From Leptospira montravelensis (lineage in GTDB: Bacteria > Spirochaetota > Leptospiria > Leptospirales > Leptospiraceae), in the NCBI RefSeq assembly GCF_004770045.1, contig NZ_RQFO01000004.1, forward strand, positions 186,001-250,000: DNA of 64,000 bases, read 5' to 3'. Below are positions 56,088 to 64,000 of this stretch, in pieces; position 1 is the first letter of the stretch, and each line of letters opens with the position of its first letter. The notes below the pieces were generated by a model. It was not told the origin of the DNA. It saw only the letters and a program-made list of their open reading frames with translations, and did not search any database. Made by a program: the position numbers and the translations under genes.

Positions 56088-56924
56088 ATGGGAATTAGAA
56101 AACTTAAACCCACAACGCAGTCTAGCCGGTATTATTCGGTCCTAGATTTCAAAGAAATCACAGAAGTGGTGCCTTACAAACCGCTCACAGCCAACATTTC
56201 TTATAAAGCTGGTCGTGACAATAAGGGACGTATCGCTGTTAGACGCAAAGGTGGACGTAACAAAAGAAAGTTCCGTATCATCGATTTCAAACGTAACAAG
56301 TTCGGAATCCCTGCGACTGTAAAAACAATCGAATACGATCCAAACCGTTCAGCATTTATTGCGCTTATCTGTTACGCAGATGGGGAATACCGATACATTT
56401 TGGCTCCTAACGGTTTAAAAGTTGGGGACAAAATCGAATCTGGTGCAAATGCAGAGATCAAACTAGGGAACACACTTCCTTTAGATAAAATCCCTGCAGG
56501 AACTAACGTTCACAACATTGAACTACATATCGGAAAAGGCGGCCAAATCGCTCGCACGGCAGGATCTTTTGCTGTGATCTCCGCTAAAGATGGTGACTAT
56601 GTATCTCTTAAACTCCCTTCTTCGGAAATCCGAAAAGTGCGTAAAGAGTGTTTAGCGACTATCGGAGAACTTTCCAATAAAGACCATAACTTGGTAATCA
56701 TTGGTAAAGCGGGACGTAACCGTTGGTTAGGAAAAAGACCGAAAGTAAGAGGGGTCGTTATGAACCCTGTGGACCACCCACTCGGTGGTGGTGAAGGTAG
56801 AACTTCCGGAGGTCGTCACCCTGTGACTCCTTGGGGTAAACCTACGAAAGGATTTAAAACACGTAAGACTAGACCGTCTGACCGTTTTATTGTCCAAAGA
56901 CGTAAGAAAAACAGGAATAGGTAG
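56088..56924 (+). CDS. rplB: 50S ribosomal protein L2
   Basis: A 278-residue L2, needed for subunit joining and peptidyl transfer. [57 protein letters not shown] and [20 protein letters not shown] are characteristic, including the GRH histidine important at the peptidyl-transferase centre. Length is that of the family. rpsS follows 13 bases later. Confidence 0.97.
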   Translation: MGIRKLKPTTQSSRYYSVLDFKEITEVVPYKPLTANISYKAGRDNKGRIAVRRKGGRNKRKFRIIDFKRNKFGIPATVKTIEYDPNRSAFIALICYADGEYRYILAPNGLKVGDKIESGANAEIKLGNTLPLDKIPAGTNVHNIELHIGKGGQIARTAGSFAVISAKDGDYVSLKLPSSEIRKVRKECLATIGELSNKDHNLVIIGKAGRNRWLGKRPKVRGVVMNPVDHPLGGGEGRTSGGRHPVTPWGKPTKGFKTRKTRPSDRFIVQRRKKNRNR

Positions 56925-56937
56925 GGTCTAGATAATC

Positions 56938-57216
56938 ATGGCTAGAAGCTTAAAAAAAGGTCCGTTCATTGACGACCACCTCATGAAAAAAATTACGAGC
57001 CTAAACTCTGAAGGGAAAAAAACGCCCTTCAAGTCTTGGTCCAGAAGAAGTACCATTTATCCAGATATGATTGGTCATACAGTCATGATTCATAATGGCA
57101 AAGCGTTTGTTCCTGTTTATGTGAATGAAAACATGATCGGTCACAAACTCGGTGAATTTGCTCCCACTAGAACCTTCAAAGGTCACGGTGGAGACAAAAA
57201 AGTAGCGAAGAAATAG
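56938..57216 (+). CDS. rpsS: 30S ribosomal protein S19
   Basis: A 92-residue S19 in the head of the small subunit. [38 protein letters not shown] and [20 protein letters not shown] are near-invariant. Normal length. Eight bases separate it from rplV. Confidence 0.97.
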   Translation: MARSLKKGPFIDDHLMKKITSLNSEGKKTPFKSWSRRSTIYPDMIGHTVMIHNGKAFVPVYVNENMIGHKLGEFAPTRTFKGHGGDKKVAKK

Positions 57217-57224
57217 GTAGAGAG

Positions 57225-57575
57225 ATGGAAGCAAAAGCAGTAGGAAAACACCTCAGAATTTCTGCCAGAAAAGCTCGCCTGGTTGCTGATGAAGTTCGTG
57301 GATACGATTATAAAGAAGCCATTGATATCTTACGTTTTACAAACAAAGCGGCAAGTTCAATGATCATCAACTTGTTAAACTCGGCAGTTGCGAACGCAGT
57401 ACAAATGAATGAAAGTTTGGATCCAAGTTCACTTTATGTTAAAAAAATCTATGTGGACGACGGCCCAATCATGAAACGTTTCCGTCCGAGAGCACGTGGT
57501 CGTGCTTCTAGGATCCGTAAACGCCTAAGTCACATCACTGTTGTCGTATCTGAAATCGAAAAGAAGGTTAGCTAA
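57225..57575 (+). CDS. rplV: 50S ribosomal protein L22
   Basis: A 116-residue L22 whose hairpin lines the exit tunnel. [20 protein letters not shown] and [20 protein letters not shown] match the core, and [20 protein letters not shown] the tunnel hairpin. No deletion typical of macrolide resistance is obvious. rpsC begins three bases after the stop. Confidence 0.96.
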   Translation: MEAKAVGKHLRISARKARLVADEVRGYDYKEAIDILRFTNKAASSMIINLLNSAVANAVQMNESLDPSSLYVKKIYVDDGPIMKRFRPRARGRASRIRKRLSHITVVVSEIEKKVS

Positions 57576-57578
57576 TTT

Positions 57579-58259
57579 ATGGGTCAGAAAGTAAATCCAA
57601 TCGGACTACGAATCGGAATCACACGTAATTGGGATTCTATTTGGTATTCCAAACAAGATTACATCAAAAATCTTCACGAAGATATCAAGATCCGTAGATT
57701 CCTTCAGAAGAAATTTAAAAATGCATCCGTTGTAAAAATCGTAATCGAAAGATTCCCGGAAAAAATCAACGTAAACCTCCATACTTCTAAACCTGGTATG
57801 GTCATTGGTCAAAAAGGCCAAAACATCGAAGCGGTAAAACAAGAGCTAAAAAAATACGCTGATAAACCGATTGGGATGAACATCATCGAAGTGAAAAAAC
57901 CAGAAGTAATTGCTCAAGCGATTGCTGAAACGGTTGCCCTTCAAATCGAACAAAGGATGCCATTCCGACGAGTGATGAAAGCAGAACTTCGTCGTGCTAT
58001 GCGCGGTGGAGTGGAAGGTGTGAAAATCCAAATCTCCGGACGACTTAACGGAGCAGATATGGCGAGAACTGAGAAGTATATGGAAGGACGAGTTCCCCTT
58101 CATACTCTTCGTGCCAAAATTGACTTTGGATTCAAAGAAGCCCTTACCACTTTCGGTCAAATCGGTGTGAAAGTTTGGACTTATACTGGTGACTACTTCC
58201 CTACAAATAAGGAAGAGACCGATGAAGATAAATACGCTGTAAAACGTAGAACGAGTTAA
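57579..58259 (+). CDS. rpsC: 30S ribosomal protein S3
   Basis: A 226-residue S3 at the mRNA entry site with helicase-type function. [20 protein letters not shown], the KH domain with [20 protein letters not shown] (GxxG loop), and [20 protein letters not shown] are diagnostic. Its 226 residues are close to the family norm (about 210-235). rplP follows after 22 bases. Confidence 0.97.
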   Translation: MGQKVNPIGLRIGITRNWDSIWYSKQDYIKNLHEDIKIRRFLQKKFKNASVVKIVIERFPEKINVNLHTSKPGMVIGQKGQNIEAVKQELKKYADKPIGMNIIEVKKPEVIAQAIAETVALQIEQRMPFRRVMKAELRRAMRGGVEGVKIQISGRLNGADMARTEKYMEGRVPLHTLRAKIDFGFKEALTTFGQIGVKVWTYTGDYFPTNKEETDEDKYAVKRRTS

Positions 58260-58281
58260 GAAGTACTAAAGAGAAACTATC

Positions 58282-58695
58282 ATGTTAGCACCTAAACGAG
58301 TAAAATTTAGAAAACGCCAAAGAGGGCGCTTAAAAGGTAAGGACGAAAGAGGTTCTTACGTTGCGTTCGGTGAGTATGGTTTAAAAGCCATTTCTTCCGG
58401 TCGTATCACTGCGCGCCAAATCGAAGCTGCAAGGATCACTATCAACCGCCAAGTAAAACGAGGTGGGAAATTGTGGATCAGGATCTTCCCTCATTTACCA
58501 ATCACTAAAAAACCTGCTGAAACTCGTATGGGTAAAGGTAAAGGTAACCCGGAATTTTGGATTGCTGAAATCCGTCCAGGTCGCGTTCTTTTTGAGATGG
58601 CTGGTATTGATGAAGAAACAGCAAGAAAGGCACTTCACCTAGCAGCATTTAAATTGCCAGTAGAAACTTCATTTGTTAAGAGGAACGTTCTATGA
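58282..58695 (+). CDS. rplP: 50S ribosomal protein L16
   Basis: A 137-residue L16 near the A and P sites. [60 protein letters not shown] and [20 protein letters not shown] are standard. The arginine of [11 protein letters not shown] that E. coli hydroxylates is present. The stop overlaps rpmC as ATGA. Confidence 0.97.
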   Translation: MLAPKRVKFRKRQRGRLKGKDERGSYVAFGEYGLKAISSGRITARQIEAARITINRQVKRGGKLWIRIFPHLPITKKPAETRMGKGKGNPEFWIAEIRPGRVLFEMAGIDEETARKALHLAAFKLPVETSFVKRNVL

Positions 58696-58964
58696 AAGAC
58701 GATTTTAAATCACTTTCTCCAGAAGATTTGAAGAAAGAAATTCTTTCCTCTTCCGAAGAAGTAAGAAAAGCAAGATTCCAATTTGGTGTCACAAGATCAC
58801 TTGAGAACCCAAAAGTTATCCGCAATCATAAGAAGAGAATTGCCCAAGCATTAACTGTCCTTCGTGAGAAGGAATTATCTGCTAAAGGTAAACTCAAACA
58901 AATCGCACCGAAAGCTGGTTCGGCTCCAAAAGTCGCTAAAACAAGCAAAGGTAAGAAGAAGTAG
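58692..58964 (+). CDS. rpmC: 50S ribosomal protein L29
   Basis: A 90-residue L29 at the tunnel exit with L23. [20 protein letters not shown] and [20 protein letters not shown] are the helical hairpin. The C-terminus carries an additional lysine-rich tail of about 25 residues ([20 protein letters not shown]), which makes it longer than the usual 60-70. Its start overlaps rplP by four bases and rpsQ starts three bases after the stop. Confidence 0.92.
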   Translation: MKDDFKSLSPEDLKKEILSSSEEVRKARFQFGVTRSLENPKVIRNHKKRIAQALTVLREKELSAKGKLKQIAPKAGSAPKVAKTSKGKKK

Positions 58965-58967
58965 GTT

Positions 58968-59237
58968 ATGGAAGATAAAAACTCTAAAAAGTCTTTAACC
59001 ATTCAAGGTGTAGTTGTGAGCGATGCTATGGATAAAACTGTAGTGATCGAAATCATCACAAGAAAAGTACACCCACGGTTTAAGAAGATTATGACCAGAA
59101 CTTCCCGCGTGAAAATTCACGACGAGAAGAACGAGTGTCAAGTTGGTGATCGAGTCATCGCTGTGGAAACAAGACCACTTTCTAAGCAGAAACACCATAA
59201 ACTTGTAAAGGTAATTGAGAAGGCGAAATTAGTATGA
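58968..59237 (+). CDS. rpsQ: 30S ribosomal protein S17
   Basis: An 89-residue S17 of the OB-fold type. [40 protein letters not shown] and [20 protein letters not shown] are diagnostic. It is a primary 16S rRNA binder. Stop and rplN start overlap (ATGA). Confidence 0.96.
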   Translation: MEDKNSKKSLTIQGVVVSDAMDKTVVIEIITRKVHPRFKKIMTRTSRVKIHDEKNECQVGDRVIAVETRPLSKQKHHKLVKVIEKAKLV

Positions 59238-59626
59238 TTCAACAAGAAACTATTTTACAAGTAGCCGATAACTCGGGTGTGAAAAAAGTCATGTGCGTGA
59301 AAGTGCTTGGCGGTTCCAAAAAACGCTACGCAACGCTTGGTGACGAGATTATCGTCGCTGTGAAAGAAGCACAACCTGCATACGGTCTTCGTGACGGGCA
59401 AGGGAAAAAAGTGCATAACAAAGCGGTTCAAAGAGCAGTTGTTGTGAGAACGAAAAAAGAAGTTCGTCGTCCCGATGGAACTTACATTCGTTTCGATGAC
59501 AATGCCGTTGCCATCATTGATGACAAAGGGAATCCAAAAGGAACCAGGATCTTCGGACCTGTTGCCCGTGAACTACGCGATAAAAAATACATGAAAATTA
59601 TATCTCTAGCTCCGGAGGTTCTCTAA
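59234..59626 (+). CDS. rplN: 50S ribosomal protein L14
   Basis: A 130-residue L14 at the subunit interface. [40 protein letters not shown] and [20 protein letters not shown] match the family, then [20 protein letters not shown]. It is slightly longer than E. coli L14 (123). rplX starts one base after the stop; it overlaps rpsQ before it. Confidence 0.97.
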   Translation: MIQQETILQVADNSGVKKVMCVKVLGGSKKRYATLGDEIIVAVKEAQPAYGLRDGQGKKVHNKAVQRAVVVRTKKEVRRPDGTYIRFDDNAVAIIDDKGNPKGTRIFGPVARELRDKKYMKIISLAPEVL

Positions 59627-59627
59627 A

Positions 59628-60011
59628 ATGGCGACTAAGTTAGCATATAGAGGCTCCGAGCCCACTAAATTCAAAAAAACGAAAATCAAAAAGGACGATG
59701 AAGTTCTTGTGATTTCCGGTAAAGAAAAAGGAAAAAAAGGGAAAGTTCTAGCAATCGATAAACGCAAAGATCGTGTTTATATCGAAGGTGTGAACAAAAG
59801 AAAAAGATTCGTTCGCCCAACCCAAGAGAACCCTCAAGGTGGTGCGATTGAAATCGAATTCCCAATCCATATTTCCAATGTGATGTTTCACGACGCAAAA
59901 GCAGAGAACAAAGCGAAGCCAAAGAAGAAAATTAAGGCTGTACGATTGGGCTTTGCCAAGAAGGATGGTAAATCCGTACGAGTGACTCGACCAGAAGGGA
60001 AAGAAGTATAG
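59628..60011 (+). CDS. rplX: 50S ribosomal protein L24
   Basis: A 127-residue L24, an assembly initiator of the large subunit. [20 protein letters not shown] and [20 protein letters not shown] hold the KOW motif, and [20 protein letters not shown] follows. The C-terminal tail, rich in Lys ([20 protein letters not shown]), is longer than in E. coli. Adjacent genes lie one to two bases away. Confidence 0.96.
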   Translation: MATKLAYRGSEPTKFKKTKIKKDDEVLVISGKEKGKKGKVLAIDKRKDRVYIEGVNKRKRFVRPTQENPQGGAIEIEFPIHISNVMFHDAKAENKAKPKKKIKAVRLGFAKKDGKSVRVTRPEGKEV

Positions 60012-60013
60012 TT

Positions 60014-60565
60014 ATGGTACCTAGGCTTAAATCAAAATACGAAGCGGAAATCCGCCCTACACTACAAAAGTCACTCGGCTTTCAAAGTGTGATGCGAGTT
60101 CCCAAACTAGAAAAAATCGTGATCAACGTTGGTATGGGCGAAGCTCACACGAACCCAAAAGCGATGGAAGCATGTCTTATCGAAATTGGTCAAATCACAG
60201 GCCAAAGACCAGTGAAAACATTCGCTAAGAAATCCATTGCGGGTTTCAAAGTGAGAGAAGGGATGGTGCTTGGTTGCAAAGTTACCCTTCGTGGTCATCA
60301 TATGTATGAGTTCCTTGACAGATTCATTAACGTGGCTCTTCCACGGGTTCGTGACTTTCGCGGAGTAAATCCGAAAGGTTTCGACGGTCGAGGAAATTAC
60401 AACCTGTCCGTAAAAGAACAGATCATCTTCCCTGAGATTCATTTTGATAAAATCAATACTATCTATGGGATCAATATCACTTTCGTAACGAACACGGAAG
60501 TGGACAAAGAAGCGTTCGAATTATTCCAAGCCTTCGGTATGCCTTACCGAACGGCAGGTAAGTAG
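60014..60565 (+). CDS. rplE: 50S ribosomal protein L5
   Basis: A 183-residue L5 of the central protuberance that binds 5S r[83 protein letters not shown] and [20 protein letters not shown] are characteristic. Normal length. rpsN follows after ten bases. Confidence 0.97.
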   Translation: MVPRLKSKYEAEIRPTLQKSLGFQSVMRVPKLEKIVINVGMGEAHTNPKAMEACLIEIGQITGQRPVKTFAKKSIAGFKVREGMVLGCKVTLRGHHMYEFLDRFINVALPRVRDFRGVNPKGFDGRGNYNLSVKEQIIFPEIHFDKINTIYGINITFVTNTEVDKEAFELFQAFGMPYRTAGK

Positions 60566-60575
60566 GAGAATTATC

Positions 60576-60761
60576 ATGGCGAAAAAATCAATGATGGAAC
60601 GCCACGCCAAAGAGCAAAAATTCAAAGTGAGAGAGTACAATCGTTGCCCTCTTTGTGGTCGATCACGCGCTTATTTGCGCCGCTTTGATATGTGTCGTCT
60701 TTGCTTCCGGGACCTTGCTAGCAAGGCTCAGATCCCCGGTGTGAAAAAGTCCTCCTGGTAA
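60576..60761 (+). CDS. rpsN: 30S ribosomal protein S14, zinc-binding type (S14Z)
   Basis: A 61-residue short S14 with a CxxC...CxxC zinc ribbon: [20 protein letters not shown] and CRLCFRDLA. This is the zinc (C+) form, shorter than the zinc-free form of about 100 residues. No second S14 gene is visible in the window. Confidence 0.96.
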   Translation: MAKKSMMERHAKEQKFKVREYNRCPLCGRSRAYLRRFDMCRLCFRDLASKAQIPGVKKSSW

Positions 60762-60777
60762 TTAGGTTAAGGTAAGT

Positions 60778-61176
60778 ATGAGTCTTTCAGATCCAATCGC
60801 AGATATGCTAACAAGAATCAGAAACGCACAACAAGCTAAACATGAGCTTTGTGTGATTCCTGGTAGCAAAATCAAAAAGTCCATCCTAGATCTTCTTAAA
60901 GAAGAAGGTTTTGTAGATGATGTTCAAACTGTAAAAAATGGAAGTTTTGATGACTTCCAAGTGAAATTAAAATACGACACGGAAAAAAAACCGGTAATTC
61001 GTATGATCGAGAGAGTATCCACTCCTGGTCGTCGAGTTTATATCCAATCCGGTGAAATCCGCCCGTTCCGAAATAACATCGGAACTCTCATCCTTTCGAC
61101 TTCGAAAGGTGTGATGACTGGGAAACGTGCTCGCAAACTCAGAGTAGGAGGGGAAGTTCTCTGTAAGGTATTCTAG
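60778..61176 (+). CDS. rpsH: 30S ribosomal protein S8
   Basis: A 132-residue S8 that binds 16S rRNA directly and represses the spc operon in E. coli. [40 protein letters not shown] and [20 protein letters not shown] followed by [14 protein letters not shown] are standard. rplF begins 14 bases after the stop. Confidence 0.96.
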   Translation: MSLSDPIADMLTRIRNAQQAKHELCVIPGSKIKKSILDLLKEEGFVDDVQTVKNGSFDDFQVKLKYDTEKKPVIRMIERVSTPGRRVYIQSGEIRPFRNNIGTLILSTSKGVMTGKRARKLRVGGEVLCKVF

Positions 61177-61190
61177 AGAACGATAACGCC

Positions 61191-61730
61191 ATGTCTCGAG
61201 TTGGAAAAAGTATTATCAAATTGCCTGCAAAGGTAGAAGTGAAAGCAGAAGCGGAAGCCCTTACCATCAAAGGGCCATTAGGGGAATTGAAAACTCCTCT
61301 ATACGAAGGTGTTAGTGCCAATGTGGAAAACGGCGAATTGGTTTTTACTCGTAAAAGCGAAGACCAAAAGACTGTCGCTCTCCACGGTCTAGTGCGTTCC
61401 CTTGCGATGAACTGCGTAAAAGGTGTCACCACTGGTTGGGAGAAAAACCTAGAAATTACTGGGGTTGGTTACCGTGCACAAAAACGCGGTAAAGATCTAG
61501 TGATGGCTCTTGGGTATTCTCACGAAGTGGTATTCCCTGAGCCTAACGGTATCAAAATCGATGTTGCAGATCAGCTTAAAATCAAAGTATCGGGAATTGA
61601 CCGACAACTGGTTGGACAAGTTGCGGCTGACATTCGTTCCAAAAGACCTCCTGAACCTTACAAAGGGAAAGGGATCAAATATCAGAACGAATACATCCGT
61701 AGAAAGGCCGGAAAAACCGGTAAGAAGTAG
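61191..61730 (+). CDS. rplF: 50S ribosomal protein L6
   Basis: A 179-residue L6 near the factor-binding site. [60 protein letters not shown] and [20 protein letters not shown] are typical. Length is normal. rplR follows after six bases. Confidence 0.96.
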   Translation: MSRVGKSIIKLPAKVEVKAEAEALTIKGPLGELKTPLYEGVSANVENGELVFTRKSEDQKTVALHGLVRSLAMNCVKGVTTGWEKNLEITGVGYRAQKRGKDLVMALGYSHEVVFPEPNGIKIDVADQLKIKVSGIDRQLVGQVAADIRSKRPPEPYKGKGIKYQNEYIRRKAGKTGKK

Positions 61731-61736
61731 AACGTC

Positions 61737-62105
61737 ATGATCAACAAGACAGCTAAAAATACGAAAAGATTGAGAAGAGCGGAACGAGTTAGATACAAAC
61801 TCCGCTCCACATCGGAAAGACCCCGGTTGGTTTTTAATAAAACAAATCGTTACCTCACCGCACAGATCATTGATGATGCGAAAGGTGTAACGCTTGTTTA
61901 TGCAACCACTTTAGAGAAAGATTTTCCGAAACATGAAAATTCTAAGAAGAGTAAATCGGCTGCGACCGAACTCGGTAAAGTAGTCGCTGAGAAAGCGAAA
62001 AAAGCAGGAGTTTCCCAAGTGGTTCTCGACAGATCTGGGATGGTTTACCACGGAAAGATCGCTGCTTTTGCTGATTCTGCCCGCGAAGGTGGATTGGAGT
62101 TCTAA
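61737..62105 (+). CDS. rplR: 50S ribosomal protein L18
   Basis: A 122-residue L18 that binds 5S rRNA with L5. [40 protein letters not shown] and [20 protein letters not shown] with AREGGLEF at the end are the family pattern. rpsE starts at the base after the stop. Confidence 0.96.
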   Translation: MINKTAKNTKRLRRAERVRYKLRSTSERPRLVFNKTNRYLTAQIIDDAKGVTLVYATTLEKDFPKHENSKKSKSAATELGKVVAEKAKKAGVSQVVLDRSGMVYHGKIAAFADSAREGGLEF

Positions 62106-62612
<507 letters not shown>

Positions 62613-62625
62613 AAGGTAACTGACT

Positions 62626-62805
62626 ATGGAAGAAGTGATCGTAACGCAAGAAAGAAGTTCTATTGGTATCATTCCGGTACACAAAAAAACTCTGATTGCA
62701 CTCGGCCTTAAAAAGAAAGGTCAATCCAAAAAACACAAAATGACTCCCCAATTGAAAGGGATGTTAAGACAAGTAGGTTACTTGTTGAAAGTGGAAAAGG
62801 TATAA
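62626..62805 (+). CDS. rpmD: 50S ribosomal protein L30
   Basis: A 59-residue L30 read directly from the sequence between rpsE and rpl[41 protein letters not shown] and [14 protein letters not shown] match L30: short, with an alternating beta-alpha-beta-alpha-beta pattern and a KKTL.ALGLKK box. AAAAGGT lies upstream of the ATG, and rplO starts four bases after the stop. The position rpsE-rpmD-rplO is the standard order. Confidence 0.93.
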   Translation: MEEVIVTQERSSIGIIPVHKKTLIALGLKKKGQSKKHKMTPQLKGMLRQVGYLLKVEKV

Positions 62806-62809
62806 TTGT

Positions 62810-63343
62810 ATGGCACAAGATAGAATCGAACAAGGCCGTGGATTTGGGGCAAAACGTCCCAAAAAATCCACATCCCTCGGCAACAAAAACTTGGTTCCCG
62901 TTCCTGAAGGTGCAAAAACCTCTCCGAAACGAGTAGGCCAAGGTCCAGGATCTGGAATGGGAAAAACTTCCACTCGCGGTTCCAAAGGACAAAGAGCGCG
63001 TGCGGCTTCGATGAGACGTGGATTTGAAGGGGGACAGCTTCCTCTTCATAGACGTTTACCAAAACGTGGTTTTACTAATATTTTCTCTGTGGAATTCCAA
63101 CCAGTCAATTTGATCTCTTTGTCAAAAGCAGGTCTTTCTGGGGAAGTAACTCCTGCCATTCTCAAAGCAAAGTCTTTGATTAAGTCCGAAGTAGGACCAA
63201 TCAAACTACTTGGGACTGGAGAAGTGACCACTGCCATCACCATTACGGTAGATGCTTTTTCTGTCTCTGCAAAAGAGAAAATCGAAAAAGCTGGTGGAAA
63301 AGTCATCATTAGAGAAAAGAAAAAAGAAGAGAAAAAAAACTAG
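62810..63343 (+). CDS. rplO: 50S ribosomal protein L15
   Basis: A 177-residue L15, a late assembly protein of the large subunit. GPGSGMGKTSTRGSKGQRAR, GFEGGQLPLHRRLPKRGFTN and EFQPVNLISLSKAGLSGEVT match, and the C-terminal domain has VKLLGTGEV-like IKLLGTGEVTTAITITVDAF. It is longer than E. coli L15 (144), with an extended N-terminal region and a Lys/Glu tail (REKKKEEKKN). secY starts seven bases later. Confidence 0.95.
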   Translation: MAQDRIEQGRGFGAKRPKKSTSLGNKNLVPVPEGAKTSPKRVGQGPGSGMGKTSTRGSKGQRARAASMRRGFEGGQLPLHRRLPKRGFTNIFSVEFQPVNLISLSKAGLSGEVTPAILKAKSLIKSEVGPIKLLGTGEVTTAITITVDAFSVSAKEKIEKAGGKVIIREKKKEEKKN

Positions 63344-63350
63344 ATAACCT

Positions 63351-64000
63351 ATGTTTCAAACCATCGCTAACATCTTTCGAATCCCGGAATTAAGATCTAA
63401 AATCCTATTTACCATAGGTATGTTGTTACTTTTTAGAATGGGAACTCATGTGACCATTCCTGGTATCAATAGTTTGATTGTGACGGGCATTACTGCCGAT
63501 CCGAGCGAAGGTTTCCTCGGAATGGTAGATTTGTTTGCTGGTGGTGCTCTTTTAAAATTTTCGATTTTTGCACTAGGGATTATGCCTTATATCTCTTCTT
63601 CGATCATTATGCAACTTGTGATGGTTCTCATTCCTAGTTTGCAAAAAATGCAAAAAGAAGGGGAAGAGGGCAGAAAAAAGATCCAACAGTACACTAAGTA
63701 CGGAACTTTGATTCTTTGTGCAATCCAGTCTCTTGCTGTGATCCAACTTGCTAATTCTTGGTCTACTGGATCGGGAACTGCGCAAGCGAAATACCCTGGG
63801 CTCATCAACCCATCTGTAGAAGGATATTTTTTACCGATTGCGATGTTATCCATCACAACGGGAACAGTTCTTCTTATTTGGCTCGGGGAACAGATCACGG
63901 AACGTGGGATCGGTAACGGAATTTCTCTCATTATCTTTGCAGGTATCATTGGTCGTATGCCAGAAGCACTCATTGCTATGTTTACTTCTGATACTTCGGA
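63351..64000 (+). CDS. secY: Preprotein translocase subunit SecY, N-terminal part (cut by window end)
   Basis: The first 216 residues are present. [20 protein letters not shown] leads into helix 1, the plug region has [20 protein letters not shown] and [12 protein letters not shown], and [20 protein letters not shown] with [20 protein letters not shown] follow. These are typical SecY segments. It is the channel of the Sec system, partner of the SecE encoded at 38869. It belongs to the spc operon after rplO. Confidence 0.95.
   Translation, partial: MFQTIANIFRIPELRSKILFTIGMLLLFRMGTHVTIPGINSLIVTGITADPSEGFLGMVDLFAGGALLKFSIFALGIMPYISSSIIMQLVMVLIPSLQKMQKEGEEGRKKIQQYTKYGTLILCAIQSLAVIQLANSWSTGSGTAQAKYPGLINPSVEGYFLPIAMLSITTGTVLLIWLGEQITERGIGNGISLIIFAGIIGRMPEALIAMFTSDTS

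Overview
The window looks like a chromosomal segment of a spirochaete, most probably a Leptospira. The main reasons are the style of the polysaccharide genes (dTDP-rhamnose genes, HldD heptose epimerase, and several large multi-membrane glycosyltransferases of a kind I associate with Leptospira), an asparagine at the rifampicin position of RpoB that has been reported for other spirochaetes, and frequent TTG/GTG starts. The species cannot be fixed from sequence alone. No rRNA, insertion sequence, CRISPR array or prophage was seen.

Bases 1 to about 32,000 are a very AT-rich surface-polysaccharide (O-antigen/LPS) region. It opens with glycosyltransferases and multi-pass membrane enzymes (1-5878). 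One of these, a GT87-like gene at 4600-5878, is broken by two single-base homopolymer deletions and carries an (AT)10 tract. Next is a tightly coupled cassette (6096-13101): a membrane GT-C-like/uridine-kinase-like fusion, a HAD phosphatase, a class II aldolase-like protein, a protein with two nucleotidyltransferase domains in tandem, a GtrA-like protein, a family 2 glycosyltransferase and a glycerophosphodiesterase-like protein. I think it makes and transfers an unusual nucleotide-activated building block; this is the most novel-looking part of the window. A minus-strand rhamnosyltransferase-like gene faces the rfbDCBA operon (dTDP-L-rhamnose, 14141-17539). A second polysaccharide block follows (17959-32012): polyprenyl-phosphate glycosyltransferases, an O-antigen ligase/polymerase-like protein, GT39-like and other GT-C-like enzymes, and a two-gene minus-strand island.

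Bases 32,026-38,464 hold a transition zone of mostly single genes: an App1/DUF2183-like phosphatase, a UbiD-family decarboxylase, hldD, an ArsR-family regulator, a short-chain dehydrogenase and a stand-alone GHKL ATPase. A perfect 13-bp inverted repeat lies between the dehydrogenase and the regulator.

From 38,679 to the end the window is core gene-expression machinery, all on the plus strand: tRNA-Thr(GGT), tRNA-Trp(CCA), secE-nusG-rplKAJL-rpoBC, then rpsL-rpsG, an EF-G-like GTPase, tuf, and the S10/spc operons from rpsJ to secY, which runs off the end. Two rho-independent terminator-like hairpins (after rplL and after rpsG) and a long alternative stem-loop between rpoC and rpsL suggest control points. 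The EF-G-like gene occupies the fusA position of the str operon but is short and divergent, closer in length to ribosomal-protection factors.

The first half builds and decorates the cell envelope (rhamnose supply, extra sugar or alditol activation, polymerisation, ligation, heptose for the lipid A core). The second half encodes transcription and translation. The window shows no regulatory link between the halves.
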